Positions 28,384 to 37,310 of a DNA stretch of 37,403 nt are shown in pieces. The notes beneath the pieces are model-generated. The model was given only the letters and a program-made list of their open reading frames with translations, ran no database searches and was not told where the DNA came from. A program made the translations under genes and the position numbers. Every line of letters begins with the position of its first letter. Position 1 is the stretch's first letter. Origin of the DNA: Rhodopirellula sp. (GTDB taxonomy: Bacteria > Planctomycetota > Planctomycetia > Pirellulales > Pirellulaceae); NCBI GenBank assembly GCA_002689655.1, contig NZHC01000143.1:20030-57432 (forward strand), given 5' to 3'.

Positions 28384-29718
28384 TCACTTGGATGCAAAGG
28401 CTCGTTTCAATTCTTCGAGGCTGGTGAGCCCGCGAGCAACGGTTAAAACAGCTTCGGACTGGATACCCCGATGGCCTTCTGATTTTGCAATCTGATTCAG
28501 CTTTGCAAGATCCTGAGTCTTCATCAAAGCGGCACGCAGTTGGTCGTCAGGGCTCAGTAATTCAAAGATGGCAATGCGACCAACGTACCCACGTCCACCA
28601 CAGGCATCACATGGAACAATCGGAGCGGGACGGCCATTTTCGTCCACTTGTTGCTCGATGGGTGGAGGCACAAATGGCTGATACAGCATTGCGACTCTGC
28701 CCGCAGGAATGCCCAACTGCTTCAGCAGTTGCGGCTGCGGTTCAAAGCCTACTTTGCACTTGTCGCAGAGTCGGCGCACCAGCTTTTGGCACAGAACAGC
28801 ACTGATTCTCTTCGTCAGCTTTCCTGCTGAATCACGATATTTGGGCAGCAATTGCACCAAGGCACCAATCGCACTTTCGGCGATCATACGTGTGTAAATT
28901 TGTTTCTCGTGCTTTTCTACCTGCTCGAGAGCAAGTTGCATGGAATCAGGTTGAGGCAATTCTGGAAACACAATGACATCCGGTTCTTTCAGAACAGCTT
29001 TGCGAAGCATTTCTGGCTCGGTCAACCCGGTGTCACCACCAAAGTAGTTGGCACCGATGTTGATGGTTTCTGGCTCGGGCTGTTCTTGATCCTCGAAAGC
29101 CTGGAAGTCGCGAATAAAGCGATCTGCTGCTTCAAGAGTGACTGCCCATGTGGTGGTCAGTCCAGCCGCCTTCGGAGCCGTGATAAGTACCACGGTCCCG
29201 TCGGAATCCAGCTGTTGTTTTAGAGCCTCGATCATCTTGTCGCGCATACCCAGATCACTCAAACGCTCGAATGGAACATCTACCGGTTCCAGTTTGATGA
29301 GTACCCGTTCTCCTGAGGCGACGCCTTGGGCCTGAATGGCCAGAGTGTGTTTTGCTTTACCGAGTTTCAGCGTGCACTTACCGGTTTGTGCCGAACGTCG
29401 ATCCGCCGGGTTAAGTAGGCACAGTTGCTTCAGTGCGTACAACATCGCATCGCCCACTTCCCTGTCGAGCGGGGGAAGTTGTTCCCATTCACCATCAATT
29501 TGGTACCGCATGGCACAAGCAGACTGCGAATAATCCATCAAGAGATGAGTGGCGCGTGACTGAAGCGCGTGTCCCAATTGGCCTGCTGCAACCGCGAATC
29601 CTGCACCTTGTCTCGTAGAGATCAGCAAAGCTTGCGCCTCGGTTCTTTCGTCCATGTGAGGAACGAATTCGACAGGTGCTGCCGTCTGCCACAGTTGTGG
29701 TTCTTCTTGTTCGGCCAT
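28384..29718 (-). CDS. GspE/PilB-fold protein with degenerate ATPase motifs (pseudo-ATPase)
   Basis: A 444-residue protein. The overall order fits GspE/PilB: an N-terminal subdomain, the nucleotide-binding region, and the tetracysteine zinc site (LCDKCK near 318-321, PCDACGGRGYVGRIAIFELL near 370-389). The ATPase motifs are broken. The Walker A place reads APKAAGLTTTW, with Leu where the essential Lys belongs and the glycines altered. The Asp box (normally EDP) reads INIGANYF. The His box (normally STLHTND) reads YTRMIAES. Walker B is partly kept (EPDVIVFPEL). ATG 29718 is chosen; a TTG at 29751 is possible. PilT follows on its upstream side on the same strand. It probably no longer hydrolyses ATP and may act as a structural or regulatory subunit. 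Confidence 0.82.
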   Translation of the reverse strand: MAEQEEPQLWQTAAPVEFVPHMDERTEAQALLISTRQGAGFAVAAGQLGHALQSRATHLLMDYSQSACAMRYQIDGEWEQLPPLDREVGDAMLYALKQLCLLNPADRRSAQTGKCTLKLGKAKHTLAIQAQGVASGERVLIKLEPVDVPFERLSDLGMRDKMIEALKQQLDSDGTVVLITAPKAAGLTTTWAVTLEAADRFIRDFQAFEDQEQPEPETINIGANYFGGDTGLTEPEMLRKAVLKEPDVIVFPELPQPDSMQLALEQVEKHEKQIYTRMIAESAIGALVQLLPKYRDSAGKLTKRISAVLCQKLVRRLCDKCKVGFEPQPQLLKQLGIPAGRVAMLYQPFVPPPIEQQVDENGRPAPIVPCDACGGRGYVGRIAIFELLSPDDQLRAALMKTQDLAKLNQIAKSEGHRGIQSEAVLTVARGLTSLEELKRAFASK

Positions 29719-29932
29719 CGTGTCGCGTATGCCTTTATTCGAATGTGTCAATGATTCCGTCGGTGACAGAATTATGCGTAGCCGTGACGGAATTTACGAG
29801 TGGTGCTGACAAAATGATGATCTCACCGATCAGCAGCATCTTATTTCAAGTAAGAGAAGGGAATATTCAGGGAAAGGATCGAAGTATGATTCGATTGCCT
29901 GCCCTGATCTTTGATTATCCAAAGTTCGTTGT

Positions 29933-31138
29933 TTACAGGATACCCGGTGCTTTGACGTCGATACCTTTCAAGGCCATCTTCAGTGCGTCTTTATTTGGGG
30001 CTACGGCGAACGCAGTTGGACGATCAATCAGTTCATCATCAATTAAACCCTTGAGGCTCATCGTGAAGTCCTGCATACCGTCTTCTTCACCAATCCGGAT
30101 GGCGTCTGGGAGTTTGTGGTCATCACCTTCGAGCACCAATTTTCGGATCATCGGCGAGAAAGTCATGACTTCACAGGTTGGAACTCGTGGCACGTCCGGG
30201 CGAATTGTTTTGAGTAGTTTTTGCGCTACGATCCCTTTCATGTTGAATGCAATCGCGGAGCGTATGGCACCATGCATCTCTTCAGGGAATAGGTCAAGGA
30301 TACGTCCAATGGTGGTCGAGGCACTGGAAGCGTGAATGGTGCCAAACACCAAGTGGCCGGTCTCTGCCGCGTGAATCGCTGTCATGAAAGTTTCTTCATC
30401 TCGAAGCTCACCGACAAGAATAATGTCGGGGTCCTCGCGGACGGCATGCTTCATGCCAATCTCGAAGTCCTTCACGTCCTGGCCGACTTCACGCTGGTTG
30501 ATCAGACACTTGTCCTCGGTGAAGATGAATTCAATTGGATCCTCAAGCGTCAGAATGTGCTTGCGATAGATCGTGTTGATATAATTGAGCATCGACCCAA
30601 TCGTGGTGCTTTTGCCAGATCCCGTGACACCTGCTAACAAAACCATTCCTTGGTCATAGTGACAGAGCCCCTCGATGGAATCCGGCAAGAACAGGCCGCG
30701 GAAGTCAGGAATGAAATTACTGATCCGACGTGCTACAAGTCCGATGTTGCCCAATGACTTGAGCATGTTGACGCGGAAACGCCAGCGAGTTCCGTCCACG
30801 TCGATCGTATGAGAGAAGTCGGCACCACCCTCTTCCTCAAAAATTAGCAGATTTCTCTCATCCATCATCGGCAGCAGTAAGCGAACCATCTCCTCCGAAT
30901 CGATCGGCGGACGGTTCAGTGCTTTTAGCTCACCTCGTGTCCTGACCATCGGTGGTTGACCCACCTTCATGTGAAGGTCAGAACCTTCAATTTTGACCAA
31001 GGCCCGAAAAATCTTGTCGACCTCCAGTTCCTCTCTGTCTTGGAGCAGACTTTCGCGAAGACGTGCAGCAACCGCATCAGCGGTTTTTCCCATCTTGGAC
31101 GCAGCAGGAGCACGATTTCCGGGTTTTGACGACGACAT
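29933..31138 (-). CDS. pilT: PilT, type IV pilus retraction ATPase
   Basis: A 401-residue protein. All motor motifs are intact: SDLHMKVGQPPMVR (N-terminal PAS-like domain), GVTGSGKST (Walker A), LEDPIEF (Asp box), DPDIILVGELRDEET (Walker B) and GHLVFGTIHA (His box). The C-terminal VAQKLLKT and GMQDFTMSLKGLI also match PilT. About 45 extra residues precede the usual PilT start. PilT is a cytoplasmic hexamer that depolymerises the pilus during twitching. The gene lies upstream of the pseudo-ATPase gene, with about 214 bp between them. No pilin or platform gene is adjacent. Confidence 0.95.
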   Translation of the reverse strand: MSSSKPGNRAPAASKMGKTADAVAARLRESLLQDREELEVDKIFRALVKIEGSDLHMKVGQPPMVRTRGELKALNRPPIDSEEMVRLLLPMMDERNLLIFEEEGGADFSHTIDVDGTRWRFRVNMLKSLGNIGLVARRISNFIPDFRGLFLPDSIEGLCHYDQGMVLLAGVTGSGKSTTIGSMLNYINTIYRKHILTLEDPIEFIFTEDKCLINQREVGQDVKDFEIGMKHAVREDPDIILVGELRDEETFMTAIHAAETGHLVFGTIHASSASTTIGRILDLFPEEMHGAIRSAIAFNMKGIVAQKLLKTIRPDVPRVPTCEVMTFSPMIRKLVLEGDDHKLPDAIRIGEEDGMQDFTMSLKGLIDDELIDRPTAFAVAPNKDALKMALKGIDVKAPGIL

Positions 31139-31656
31139 GTTTGAAAACTTGCTGGTAGCGAATTCGGTGGTTTGCGAGCAGGCAGGCCGTGGGCACCTGA
31201 TGCCATGATTCTATGCAGAAGCTGGCACAGTCCACCACCACAAACCTGACAGGATTGCAATGGAGGCGAAGACCGACTCTGTAGCTCGCTCCAGTTTAAC
31301 CTCCCGCGAGATAGACTGTTCCCCGAAAGTGTGTAAGCTCACCACCTTCTTTCGGGCCCTGGTGCGATTTTACGAGATGGCAACGTCACGGGGTGTCCGC
31401 AATCCCACTGTCACCCAATCACAAATGCTCAAAATCTAGGGGACTCGTGATAATAGAGGATGAGGTAAAAAATAAGCTTCTATGGACGCATTTTGACCAA
31501 TTTTGGTATCCCATACCTGCTGGCCGAGAGATGCTGTGAATGTTCCGTCTTTAACGCCCCTGTCGTCCCGTCGCCGCGTGTTTACGGAAGTTGGTGCTGC
31601 AGCTGACTCTCGCTTGCCAACACCCCGTCTAGAAGGTTCTTTCGGATTACTTTTCG
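31139..31656. other. gene-free divergent region between pilT and a glycosyltransferase gene
   Basis: About 518 bp, probably carrying promoters for both sides. No RNA gene or repeat is seen. A 42-codon frame with a GTG start (31536-31664) ends inside the start of the glycosyltransferase gene, in the 8 bases after its ATG; it has no clear ribosome binding site. Confidence 0.45.
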
Positions 31657-33018
31657 ATGACTAATAGCAATGAACCTCGATTATGGCTGATTGACGACAA
31701 TATCGTGGGTACCGGTGGGCACTTCCTCGAATTGGCTTCGCTGCTCGCAGGTGGGGCAAAAGACCTCGGCTACGCACCCTGCCTTGCTGTACACCAAAAA
31801 TTCGACGAGCAGCATATCGATCTGATTTGCGAGCCCGTTTTTAGCATCCATCGTATGAGACGCTGGTCCTTGGGCGTCGATGGAACATCCAGTGTGAAAC
31901 GGAACACCCAAGGGACGCCGATTGGCAGTTCTCGCCTCAAGCGGGTTTGGCATCATTTGCGGGATCCCTTGTCCCGTCACAACTTCAGGCCGGATAACAT
32001 GCTGCAAGCTTGGTCTGAGGGTTTCTTGCAGGTCGTTCGACAGAAAAAAATGCATCCCGACGATCGTATTGTGGTTAATACAGGTGATGATTTTCAATTG
32101 CTGGCACTCACCCGAGCATTACGGCAACTGGGTTCCGACAACCCGCTCACGGTTCATGTGATTCTGCACTTTGCCTTGTACGAGGGTGACAGTGTCAGCG
32201 GCGAGGCAAAGCTTTACGGAGAACAGGTCAATGATGCGATTAGCATGATTGGGCAGCATGCAGTCCATTTGCATGCTACGACCGAGCCTCTTGCAAGGCA
32301 GCTTGAAGAGGTTGGTGTTCAAGCAACGGCCGTCCCCTATCCGGTTCGACCGAGAGCTGAGAAAGGAAACCAACAGGGTATTGTGAAACTGCAGCAACAG
32401 CCACTCAATGTTGTCTTGGCTGGTTTGCCGCGGGCGGAAAAAGGCCGTGGGCAAATGAAGTCTGTGCTTTCCGAAATTTGGGGTTCCCACCTGCAACCGG
32501 GGAATTTTCGGATGGCGATGCAGGTGCCCGAAAAACGCTGGCAGCGGATGGTTCCCCTTCATCTGCGGAGCGTTTTTCGCAACGCACTGGACAAGCAGGG
32601 GCAGGACCCCGAAAACCGCCTTGAAGTGCAGTCAGGGAACCTCGATGAGGAGGCCTACAATCGCTTTCTGGACTCAGCCGATGTCGGGTTGTTTTTGTAC
32701 AACCCTCAGCGTTACGTAGCACGGTGTAGTGGCGTCCTCTTGGAGATGCTGATCCGTGGCACGCCCGTCATTGTCCCCAAAGGTTGCTGGCTTTCAGAAC
32801 AGCTAGATTTAGCTGGAGGTGATGGCAGCATTGGCTACAGCTATACATCCACCAACCAGATCCCGGCCTTACTTCATCAGGTCCGTCGGGATTATTCGGA
32901 ATTAAGCCGTATGGCGAGTCGGCATGCGGAGAAAACGCTGCGATTGCATAACGCAGCAAACACGCTTCGAACGATGGGGATCCCTGACCGATCAGTGGCC
33001 GCTCTGCGCGCATCATGA
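31657..33018 (+). CDS. GT-B fold (GT4-like) glycosyltransferase
   Basis: A 453-residue soluble protein. The first part has WLIDDNIVGTGGHFLELASL, the glycine-rich acceptor-side loop of GT-B enzymes. The C-terminal half has the nucleotide-sugar site pattern: SADVGLFLYNPQRY, then SGVLLEMLIRGTPVIVPKGC, with a Glu at the place expected in GT4 enzymes. The middle (NVVLAGLPRAEKGRG) fits the start of the second Rossmann domain. Sugar and acceptor are unknown. The ATG has no strong ribosome binding site; a short upstream frame overlaps it. It stands alone, facing the ribosomal cluster. Confidence 0.78.
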   Translation: MTNSNEPRLWLIDDNIVGTGGHFLELASLLAGGAKDLGYAPCLAVHQKFDEQHIDLICEPVFSIHRMRRWSLGVDGTSSVKRNTQGTPIGSSRLKRVWHHLRDPLSRHNFRPDNMLQAWSEGFLQVVRQKKMHPDDRIVVNTGDDFQLLALTRALRQLGSDNPLTVHVILHFALYEGDSVSGEAKLYGEQVNDAISMIGQHAVHLHATTEPLARQLEEVGVQATAVPYPVRPRAEKGNQQGIVKLQQQPLNVVLAGLPRAEKGRGQMKSVLSEIWGSHLQPGNFRMAMQVPEKRWQRMVPLHLRSVFRNALDKQGQDPENRLEVQSGNLDEEAYNRFLDSADVGLFLYNPQRYVARCSGVLLEMLIRGTPVIVPKGCWLSEQLDLAGGDGSIGYSYTSTNQIPALLHQVRRDYSELSRMASRHAEKTLRLHNAANTLRTMGIPDRSVAALRAS

Positions 33019-33290
33019 ACTCGTAATGCTGGCTGCTGCAAGTTGAGAACCAATTACGCGATGCCGGTTCGAACTCACCAACAAGAGGCTCCGAATCGAT
33101 CACATCCGGAGCGAGTCTGGTTGAGACGCATTAAGGTATTTGTAAAGTTTTCACGCTGTGGGTTGAAAGCCACTGAAGACCGTACAGACTTGCTGCGGTA
33201 AGTGTGTTCAGTTCGGCTTCTGCAGACGGTGAAAGCCTGGTGGCGAATCGCTTGGGCAAGACTCGCCACAAACCGAGGGAGTTGGACACC

Positions 33291-33716
33291 CTAGCCTTCG
33301 ACTTCGATACCCATGCTGCGGGCAGTGCCTTCAATCATGCGGACAGCTTGGTCGACGCTGCGAGCGTTGAGGTCAGCCATTTTCTTTTCAGCGATATCTT
33401 TGCACTGATCGCGTGTGACCTTTGCGACTTTGGTCTTATTCGGAACGCCACTGCCCTTGGCGATGCCTGCTGCCTGCTTTAGCAGAGATGCTGCAGGTGG
33501 GCTCTTGGTGACAAAGTCGAAGCTACGGTCGTTGTAGACAGTAACGATGACTGGAATGGGTGTGCCAGCGTATTCTTTGGTGCGGTCGTTGAAGGCTTGG
33601 ACGAATTGTCCAAGATTGACGCCGTACTTACCAAGCGAGGTACCGACGGGAGGTGCTGGAGTGGCCTGTCCACCGGGGACCTGAAATTTTGCCTGACCTG
33701 TTACTTGCTTTGCCAT
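33291..33716 (-). CDS. rplK: 50S ribosomal protein L11
   Basis: A 141-residue protein of normal family length. It has the N-terminal proline-rich helix region ([19 protein letters not shown]) and the C-terminal rRNA-binding domain ([20 protein letters not shown], ending in [14 protein letters not shown]). L11 forms the stalk base and the GTPase-associated centre of the ribosome. It follows nusG by 115 bp. The usual next gene, rplA for L1, is absent here. Confidence 0.98.
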   Translation of the reverse strand: MAKQVTGQAKFQVPGGQATPAPPVGTSLGKYGVNLGQFVQAFNDRTKEYAGTPIPVIVTVYNDRSFDFVTKSPPAASLLKQAAGIAKGSGVPNKTKVAKVTRDQCKDIAEKKMADLNARSVDQAVRMIEGTARSMGIEVEG

Positions 33717-33831
33717 GTCTCGAAATCGGTTGTCTGTGTTTCAGTAGTTGTTTTAGTCGTTAGTTGTCGAATTGTGCAGCGAGGCGGCTGCGGCTATCGA
33801 TGCCGCACCTTACTGCGTTCCGCTTCCAGCC

Positions 33832-34560
33832 TTAGAGCGGCTCAACCTGCCAGTGATCCAGTTCCATGGGCACACTGCGGCCGAAAATATTGATGATGAC
33901 CGTGATTCGGCCATTGGCTTCGTCGACGGCATCGACATCGCCTTCTTGGTTTTCGAAGTTCCCTTCTTTGACTCGCACGCGGTCGCCGACTTTGAAAGGA
34001 ATCCCGATCTTGATGGGAGCTTCTTCTTCTTCCGTTTCGCTCGGGCGGGTGATGAACCGCTCGATATCCGATGGTTCCATCGGCATCGGTTTGCCGGCGG
34101 CTCCGGTGAAGTCACTGATGCCGTTGGTTTCTCTGACAAGGAACCAGGTGTCATCATTAATCAACATGTTGACCATGATGTAACCAGGCAACAGTTTTCG
34201 TTTGGATACGCGTCTCTGTCCAGCTCGCGTGAAGGTAGCGACATCTTCCGTGGGGACAACAACGTCGCCAAAGAATTCTGCCATTCCTTCCATTTTGACC
34301 CGTTTTCGCAGTGCATCCGCGATGGAGTCCTCTCGGTTAAACGCGACCTTCAGGATGTACCATTCCATCTTGCCGCCCTCGTGGGGCTCGCCAGCTGGCT
34401 TGTTTTCCTCGACAGGTGCCGGAGGTGGAGGTGCCGGTGCTGCGGCTGCTTCCGTCACGGTCTCTGTGGACGCACTATCAGTGCTCGGGGTTTCCGCTGC
34501 TGCCGGTTCGCCGGCATTCGGAGTGTCTTGGGGATCGTCTGAGGTTTCGGCTTCGTTCAC
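33832..34560 (-). CDS. nusG: transcription factor NusG with an acidic N-terminal extension
   Basis: A 242-residue protein. The NusG core starts at Met65 (MEWYILKVAFNREDSIADAL) and has the NGN domain followed by a KOW domain (FKVGDRVRVKEGNFENQEGD). NusG binds RNA polymerase and couples it to Rho or the ribosome. Residues 1-64 are an added acidic, Ala/Pro/Glu-rich and probably disordered stretch (AAAAPAPPPPAPVEE). The long form begins at a GTG (34560) with no clear ribosome binding site. Met65 (34368) has GAGG 8 bases upstream, so two forms may be made. The order secE-nusG-rplK is classic. Confidence 0.95.
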   Translation of the reverse strand: MNEAETSDDPQDTPNAGEPAAAETPSTDSASTETVTEAAAAPAPPPPAPVEENKPAGEPHEGGKMEWYILKVAFNREDSIADALRKRVKMEGMAEFFGDVVVPTEDVATFTRAGQRRVSKRKLLPGYIMVNMLINDDTWFLVRETNGISDFTGAAGKPMPMEPSDIERFITRPSETEEEEAPIKIGIPFKVGDRVRVKEGNFENQEGDVDAVDEANGRITVIINIFGRSVPMELDHWQVEPL

Positions 34561-34632
34561 GTTTTCAACGCTGTTGGGCAGTAGTGATCGATGGGTGGAT
34601 GTGACACCATATTAATAACAAAGTCAGGCGTG

Positions 34633-35097
34633 TCAGGTCGTTACTCCGAGCGTGACGAAAACTTGTTGCCAAATTACGTCAAACAGGAAGAGCGAGATCG
34701 CCAGGAAGAAAATGGTGAAGATCACCACAATCGCAGCTCGGGTCAGTTCGTCCTTGCTCGGCCAAGTCACCTTGTTCATCTCTGCTTCGACCGCGATCAG
34801 GAAGTCAGCAAAGCTGGGAAGATTGACTGCACGAAAACCAAACCAGGCTCCAAAAAACAGCAGCCCTAGAGAAATTCCCGGAATCAACAGTTCGGTGCTT
34901 TCCTCAAACCAGCCACTTCCTCGCAGCGTCCCGTGCAAAGACCAGCAGCCGAGTCCGACGATCACCCAGATCGCCAACGCAGTCAGTTGCCGGACAATTC
35001 GTCCTTGGGTTGGCTTGTAGACGTTTGTTTTGGCTAGTTCACCAAGCATGGTTCCGATGAGAGAACCATTTTCGGTCGCCGCAATGTCTCGTGACAC
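34633..35097 (-). CDS. secE: preprotein translocase subunit SecE
   Basis: About 154 residues. The C-terminal SecE core is clear: AEMNKVTWPSKDELTRAAIV followed by the essential transmembrane helix (FTIFFLAISLFLFDVIW). Two more hydrophobic segments precede it, as in the three-helix SecE of Escherichia coli. SecE holds the SecY channel together. The start is GTG 35097, with AGGAG 7 bases upstream; a TTG at 35127 would add ten residues without a ribosome binding site. It lies between tRNA-Trp and nusG. Confidence 0.95.
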   Translation of the reverse strand: MSRDIAATENGSLIGTMLGELAKTNVYKPTQGRIVRQLTALAIWVIVGLGCWSLHGTLRGSGWFEESTELLIPGISLGLLFFGAWFGFRAVNLPSFADFLIAVEAEMNKVTWPSKDELTRAAIVVIFTIFFLAISLFLFDVIWQQVFVTLGVTT

Positions 35098-35248
35098 CTG
35101 TCTGCTCCTGATTGTGTAATGGATCAATCACCCATCCGTGGCGATCGACTTTACGATAACGCAACTATACCTGTTCAAGCCAGCTGTATCTCCTCAAACG
35201 AGAGGTGCTGACGGCCTGATGATCTGTTTGTTTTCCAATTCTTCAAAG

Positions 35249-35321
35249 CAGGGGCGGAGGGACTTGAACCCGCAACCGCTGGTTTTGGAAACCAGTGCTC
35301 TGCCAATTGAGCTACACCCCT
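35249..35321 (-). tRNA. trnW: tRNA-Trp (anticodon CCA)
   Basis: A 73-base cloverleaf: acceptor AGGGGTG with CGCCCCT, D arm GCTC/GAGC, anticodon arm CTGGT-TTCCAAA-ACCAG with anticodon CCA, and T loop TTCAAGT. The T stem has one apparent C-T mismatch. The 3' CCA is not encoded. Its place between tuf and secE is the conserved one. Confidence 0.96.
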
Positions 35322-35330
35322 TCGACTCAG

Positions 35331-35351
35331 GGGGCACCAGTAAGGTGCCCC
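35331..35351 (-). other. strong hairpin just upstream of tRNA-Trp
   Basis: Perfect 8-bp arms (ggggcacc / ggtgcccc) enclose a 5-base loop. It lies 9 bases before the tRNA 5' end and about 115 bases after tuf. With no T run it is less likely a terminator than an RNA-processing or stabilising element of the tuf-tRNA transcript. Confidence 0.7.
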
Positions 35352-35466
35352 GAGATCGTACAGGAAACGCCTTAAATAACCAATGACCAACGAAGTCAAT
35401 GCTTCGCTGGCCATCAGAAATACGAACGATTTACCCGTTTTAGCGTGAAAATCTGGTCACGCGCTT

Positions 35467-36663
35467 TTACTCGATGATTTTGGTGACAACACCAGAACCG
35501 ACTGTTTTGCCGCCTTCGCGAATAGCGAAGCGGACACCATCGTCCATCGCAATCGGCTTATGAAGCTCAACAGTGACCTTAACATTGTCGCCAGGCATGC
35601 ACATCTCTGCACCAACAAGGTCAGCAGTTCCTGTGACATCCGTCGTGCGGAAGTAGAACTGAGGACGGTAGCCGCTGAAGAATGGCGTGTGTCGACCACC
35701 CTCGTCTTTGCTCAAGCAGTAAACCTCTGCTTCGAACTTCGTGTGAGGGGTGATACTGCCTGGTTTTGCCAAGCACTGACCACGCTGAATATCTTCACGC
35801 TTTACGCCACGAAGCAGGCACCCAACGTTGTCACCCGAGCGACCTTCACCCATTTCCTTGCGGAACATCTCGACGCCGGTGCAGGTTGTTTTGGTTGATT
35901 CAGCTGACAATCCGACGATCTCAACCTCCTCACCAACCTTCACCACTCCACGCTCAATACGGCCAGTTGCAACTGTACCACGACCTTCGATCGAGAAGAC
36001 GTCCTCGATGGCCATCAAGAATGGCTTGTCATCTTCGCGGACAGGCTCAGGAATGTACTCGTCCAACGCGTCCATCAAATCACCGATGCACTTGCTGGCG
36101 TCAGGATCTGCGGGGCTGTTGTAAGCAGGAAGTGCTGAACCACGAACCACAGGAACATCGTCCCCGGGGAAGTCGTACTTGCTGAGCAACTCGCGAGCTT
36201 CAAGCTCAACCAGTTCCAGCAGCTCTTCGTCATCGACGAGGTCGCACTTGTTCAGGAAAACAACGATGTAAGGCACACCAACCTGACGACCGAGCAACAC
36301 GTGCTCTTTCGTCTGAGGCATGGGGCCGTCTGCAGCCGAAACCACCAGAATCGCACCGTCCATTTGGGCGGCACCGGTGATCATGTTCTTAATAAAGTCA
36401 GCGTGACCGGGGCAGTCAATGTGAGCGTAGTGACGGTTGTCCGTCTCATACTCAACGTGTGCCACTGCGATCGTCACTGTCTTGGTATCGTCACGTACGG
36501 TACCGCCTTTGGCGATATCCGAGTAACCCTTCGCTTCGGCTAGGCCCTTAGCAGCTTGCACTGCAAGGATAGCACCGGTGGTGGTTGTTTTACCGTGGTC
36601 AATGTGGCCGATGGTCCCAACGTTAACGTGGGGCTTGGTCCGTTCAAAAGTTGCCTTAGCCAT
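35467..36663 (-). CDS. tuf: elongation factor Tu
   Basis: A 398-residue EF-Tu of normal length. The G motifs are intact: GHIDHGKTT (G1), [12 protein letters not shown] (G3) and NKCDLVDD (G4). Domains 2 and 3 follow, with [12 protein letters not shown] and the usual end [13 protein letters not shown]-Tu brings aminoacyl-tRNA to the ribosome as a GTP complex. The start is the ATG before [13 protein letters not shown], with AGGTG 9 bases upstream; an in-frame upstream start at 36693 would add ten uncharacteristic residues. A terminator-like hairpin lies in the leader between tRNA-Thr and tuf. Confidence 0.98.
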   Translation of the reverse strand: MAKATFERTKPHVNVGTIGHIDHGKTTTTGAILAVQAAKGLAEAKGYSDIAKGGTVRDDTKTVTIAVAHVEYETDNRHYAHIDCPGHADFIKNMITGAAQMDGAILVVSAADGPMPQTKEHVLLGRQVGVPYIVVFLNKCDLVDDEELLELVELEARELLSKYDFPGDDVPVVRGSALPAYNSPADPDASKCIGDLMDALDEYIPEPVREDDKPFLMAIEDVFSIEGRGTVATGRIERGVVKVGEEVEIVGLSAESTKTTCTGVEMFRKEMGEGRSGDNVGCLLRGVKREDIQRGQCLAKPGSITPHTKFEAEVYCLSKDEGGRHTPFFSGYRPQFYFRTTDVTGTADLVGAEMCMPGDNVKVTVELHKPIAMDDGVRFAIREGGKTVGSGVVTKIIE

Positions 36664-37026
36664 TTCTAATTCACCTGCATCCGACCGTGCCATTACTGCC
36701 CAGAGATACGCTCCGGATCAGCCCAAATTGATAACGACCGTGTTCACACCCACGGTTTGACCGCCGTCAATCCAGCCGCACTGGTTCAGCTCGTTCAATC
36801 AGTATTGAAACGAATGTCAAAATCACGCTGCCCACTGTGGGAAGCGTTGTCTACACAATTGTTCTTCTTCCAAAAACCACCAAATCTGTATTCAGTTGAA
36901 AGATTTGGTGGACATAGTTGTTGCGGAATCAACCGATTCTTGCAATCACTGATTAGCAAAATCTGGATAAATCACAGCTTTCTCATCACAGTTGAAAGCA
37001 ATGTTCGGAGCCTGCCGCCGCCAAAG
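36664..37026. other. long tuf leader / intergenic region
   Basis: About 363 bp between tRNA-Thr and tuf without a gene. Its upstream part on the minus strand holds a terminator-like hairpin. A TTGACA lies near 36816-36821 on the minus strand, but I see no good -10 partner at the right distance. Confidence 0.5.
36872..36911 (-). terminator. terminator or attenuator between tRNA-Thr and tuf
   Basis: Perfect 11-bp arms (ccaccaaatct / agatttggtgg) enclose a 13-base loop. On the minus strand the hairpin is followed directly by TTTTT. It ends about 210 bases before the tuf start, so it could end the tRNA-Gly/Thr transcript or attenuate tuf. Confidence 0.82.
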
Positions 37027-37098
<72 letters not shown>

Positions 37099-37107
37099 TT
37101 GTTGACA

Positions 37108-37178
37108 AGCGGGTGAAGGGAATCGAACCCTCGTATTCAGCTTGGAAGGCTGCTGCTCTACCATTGAGCTACACCCGC
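37108..37178 (-). tRNA. trnG: tRNA-Gly (anticodon UCC)
   Basis: A 71-base cloverleaf: acceptor GCGGGTG with CACCCGC, D arm GCTC/GAGC, anticodon loop CTTCCAA with anticodon TCC, and T arm AGGG-TTCGATT-CCCT. CCA is not encoded. It is 9 bases upstream of tRNA-Thr; the Gly-Thr-tuf order matches the common bacterial arrangement. Confidence 0.96.
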
Positions 37179-37310
37179 GGTGAGAATCGTTGAGATCATG
37201 GATCGTGACGAACAAATCATCAGTTGTCTATCACTCGAGATTCCTGAATTGTCGCTTTTGCCTCGATCACCGAAGAATCAAGATCGGTGTTTGACTTTAA
37301 CAGAGACAGT

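Noticed and set aside
33772-34542. Plus-strand frame of 256 codons
   Set aside because: It is the antisense shadow of nusG.
35438-35462. Possible hairpin (gcgtga / tcacgc) directly after tuf
   Set aside because: Only six base pairs and no T run on the minus strand; the stronger hairpin at 35331-35351 is nearer the tRNA.
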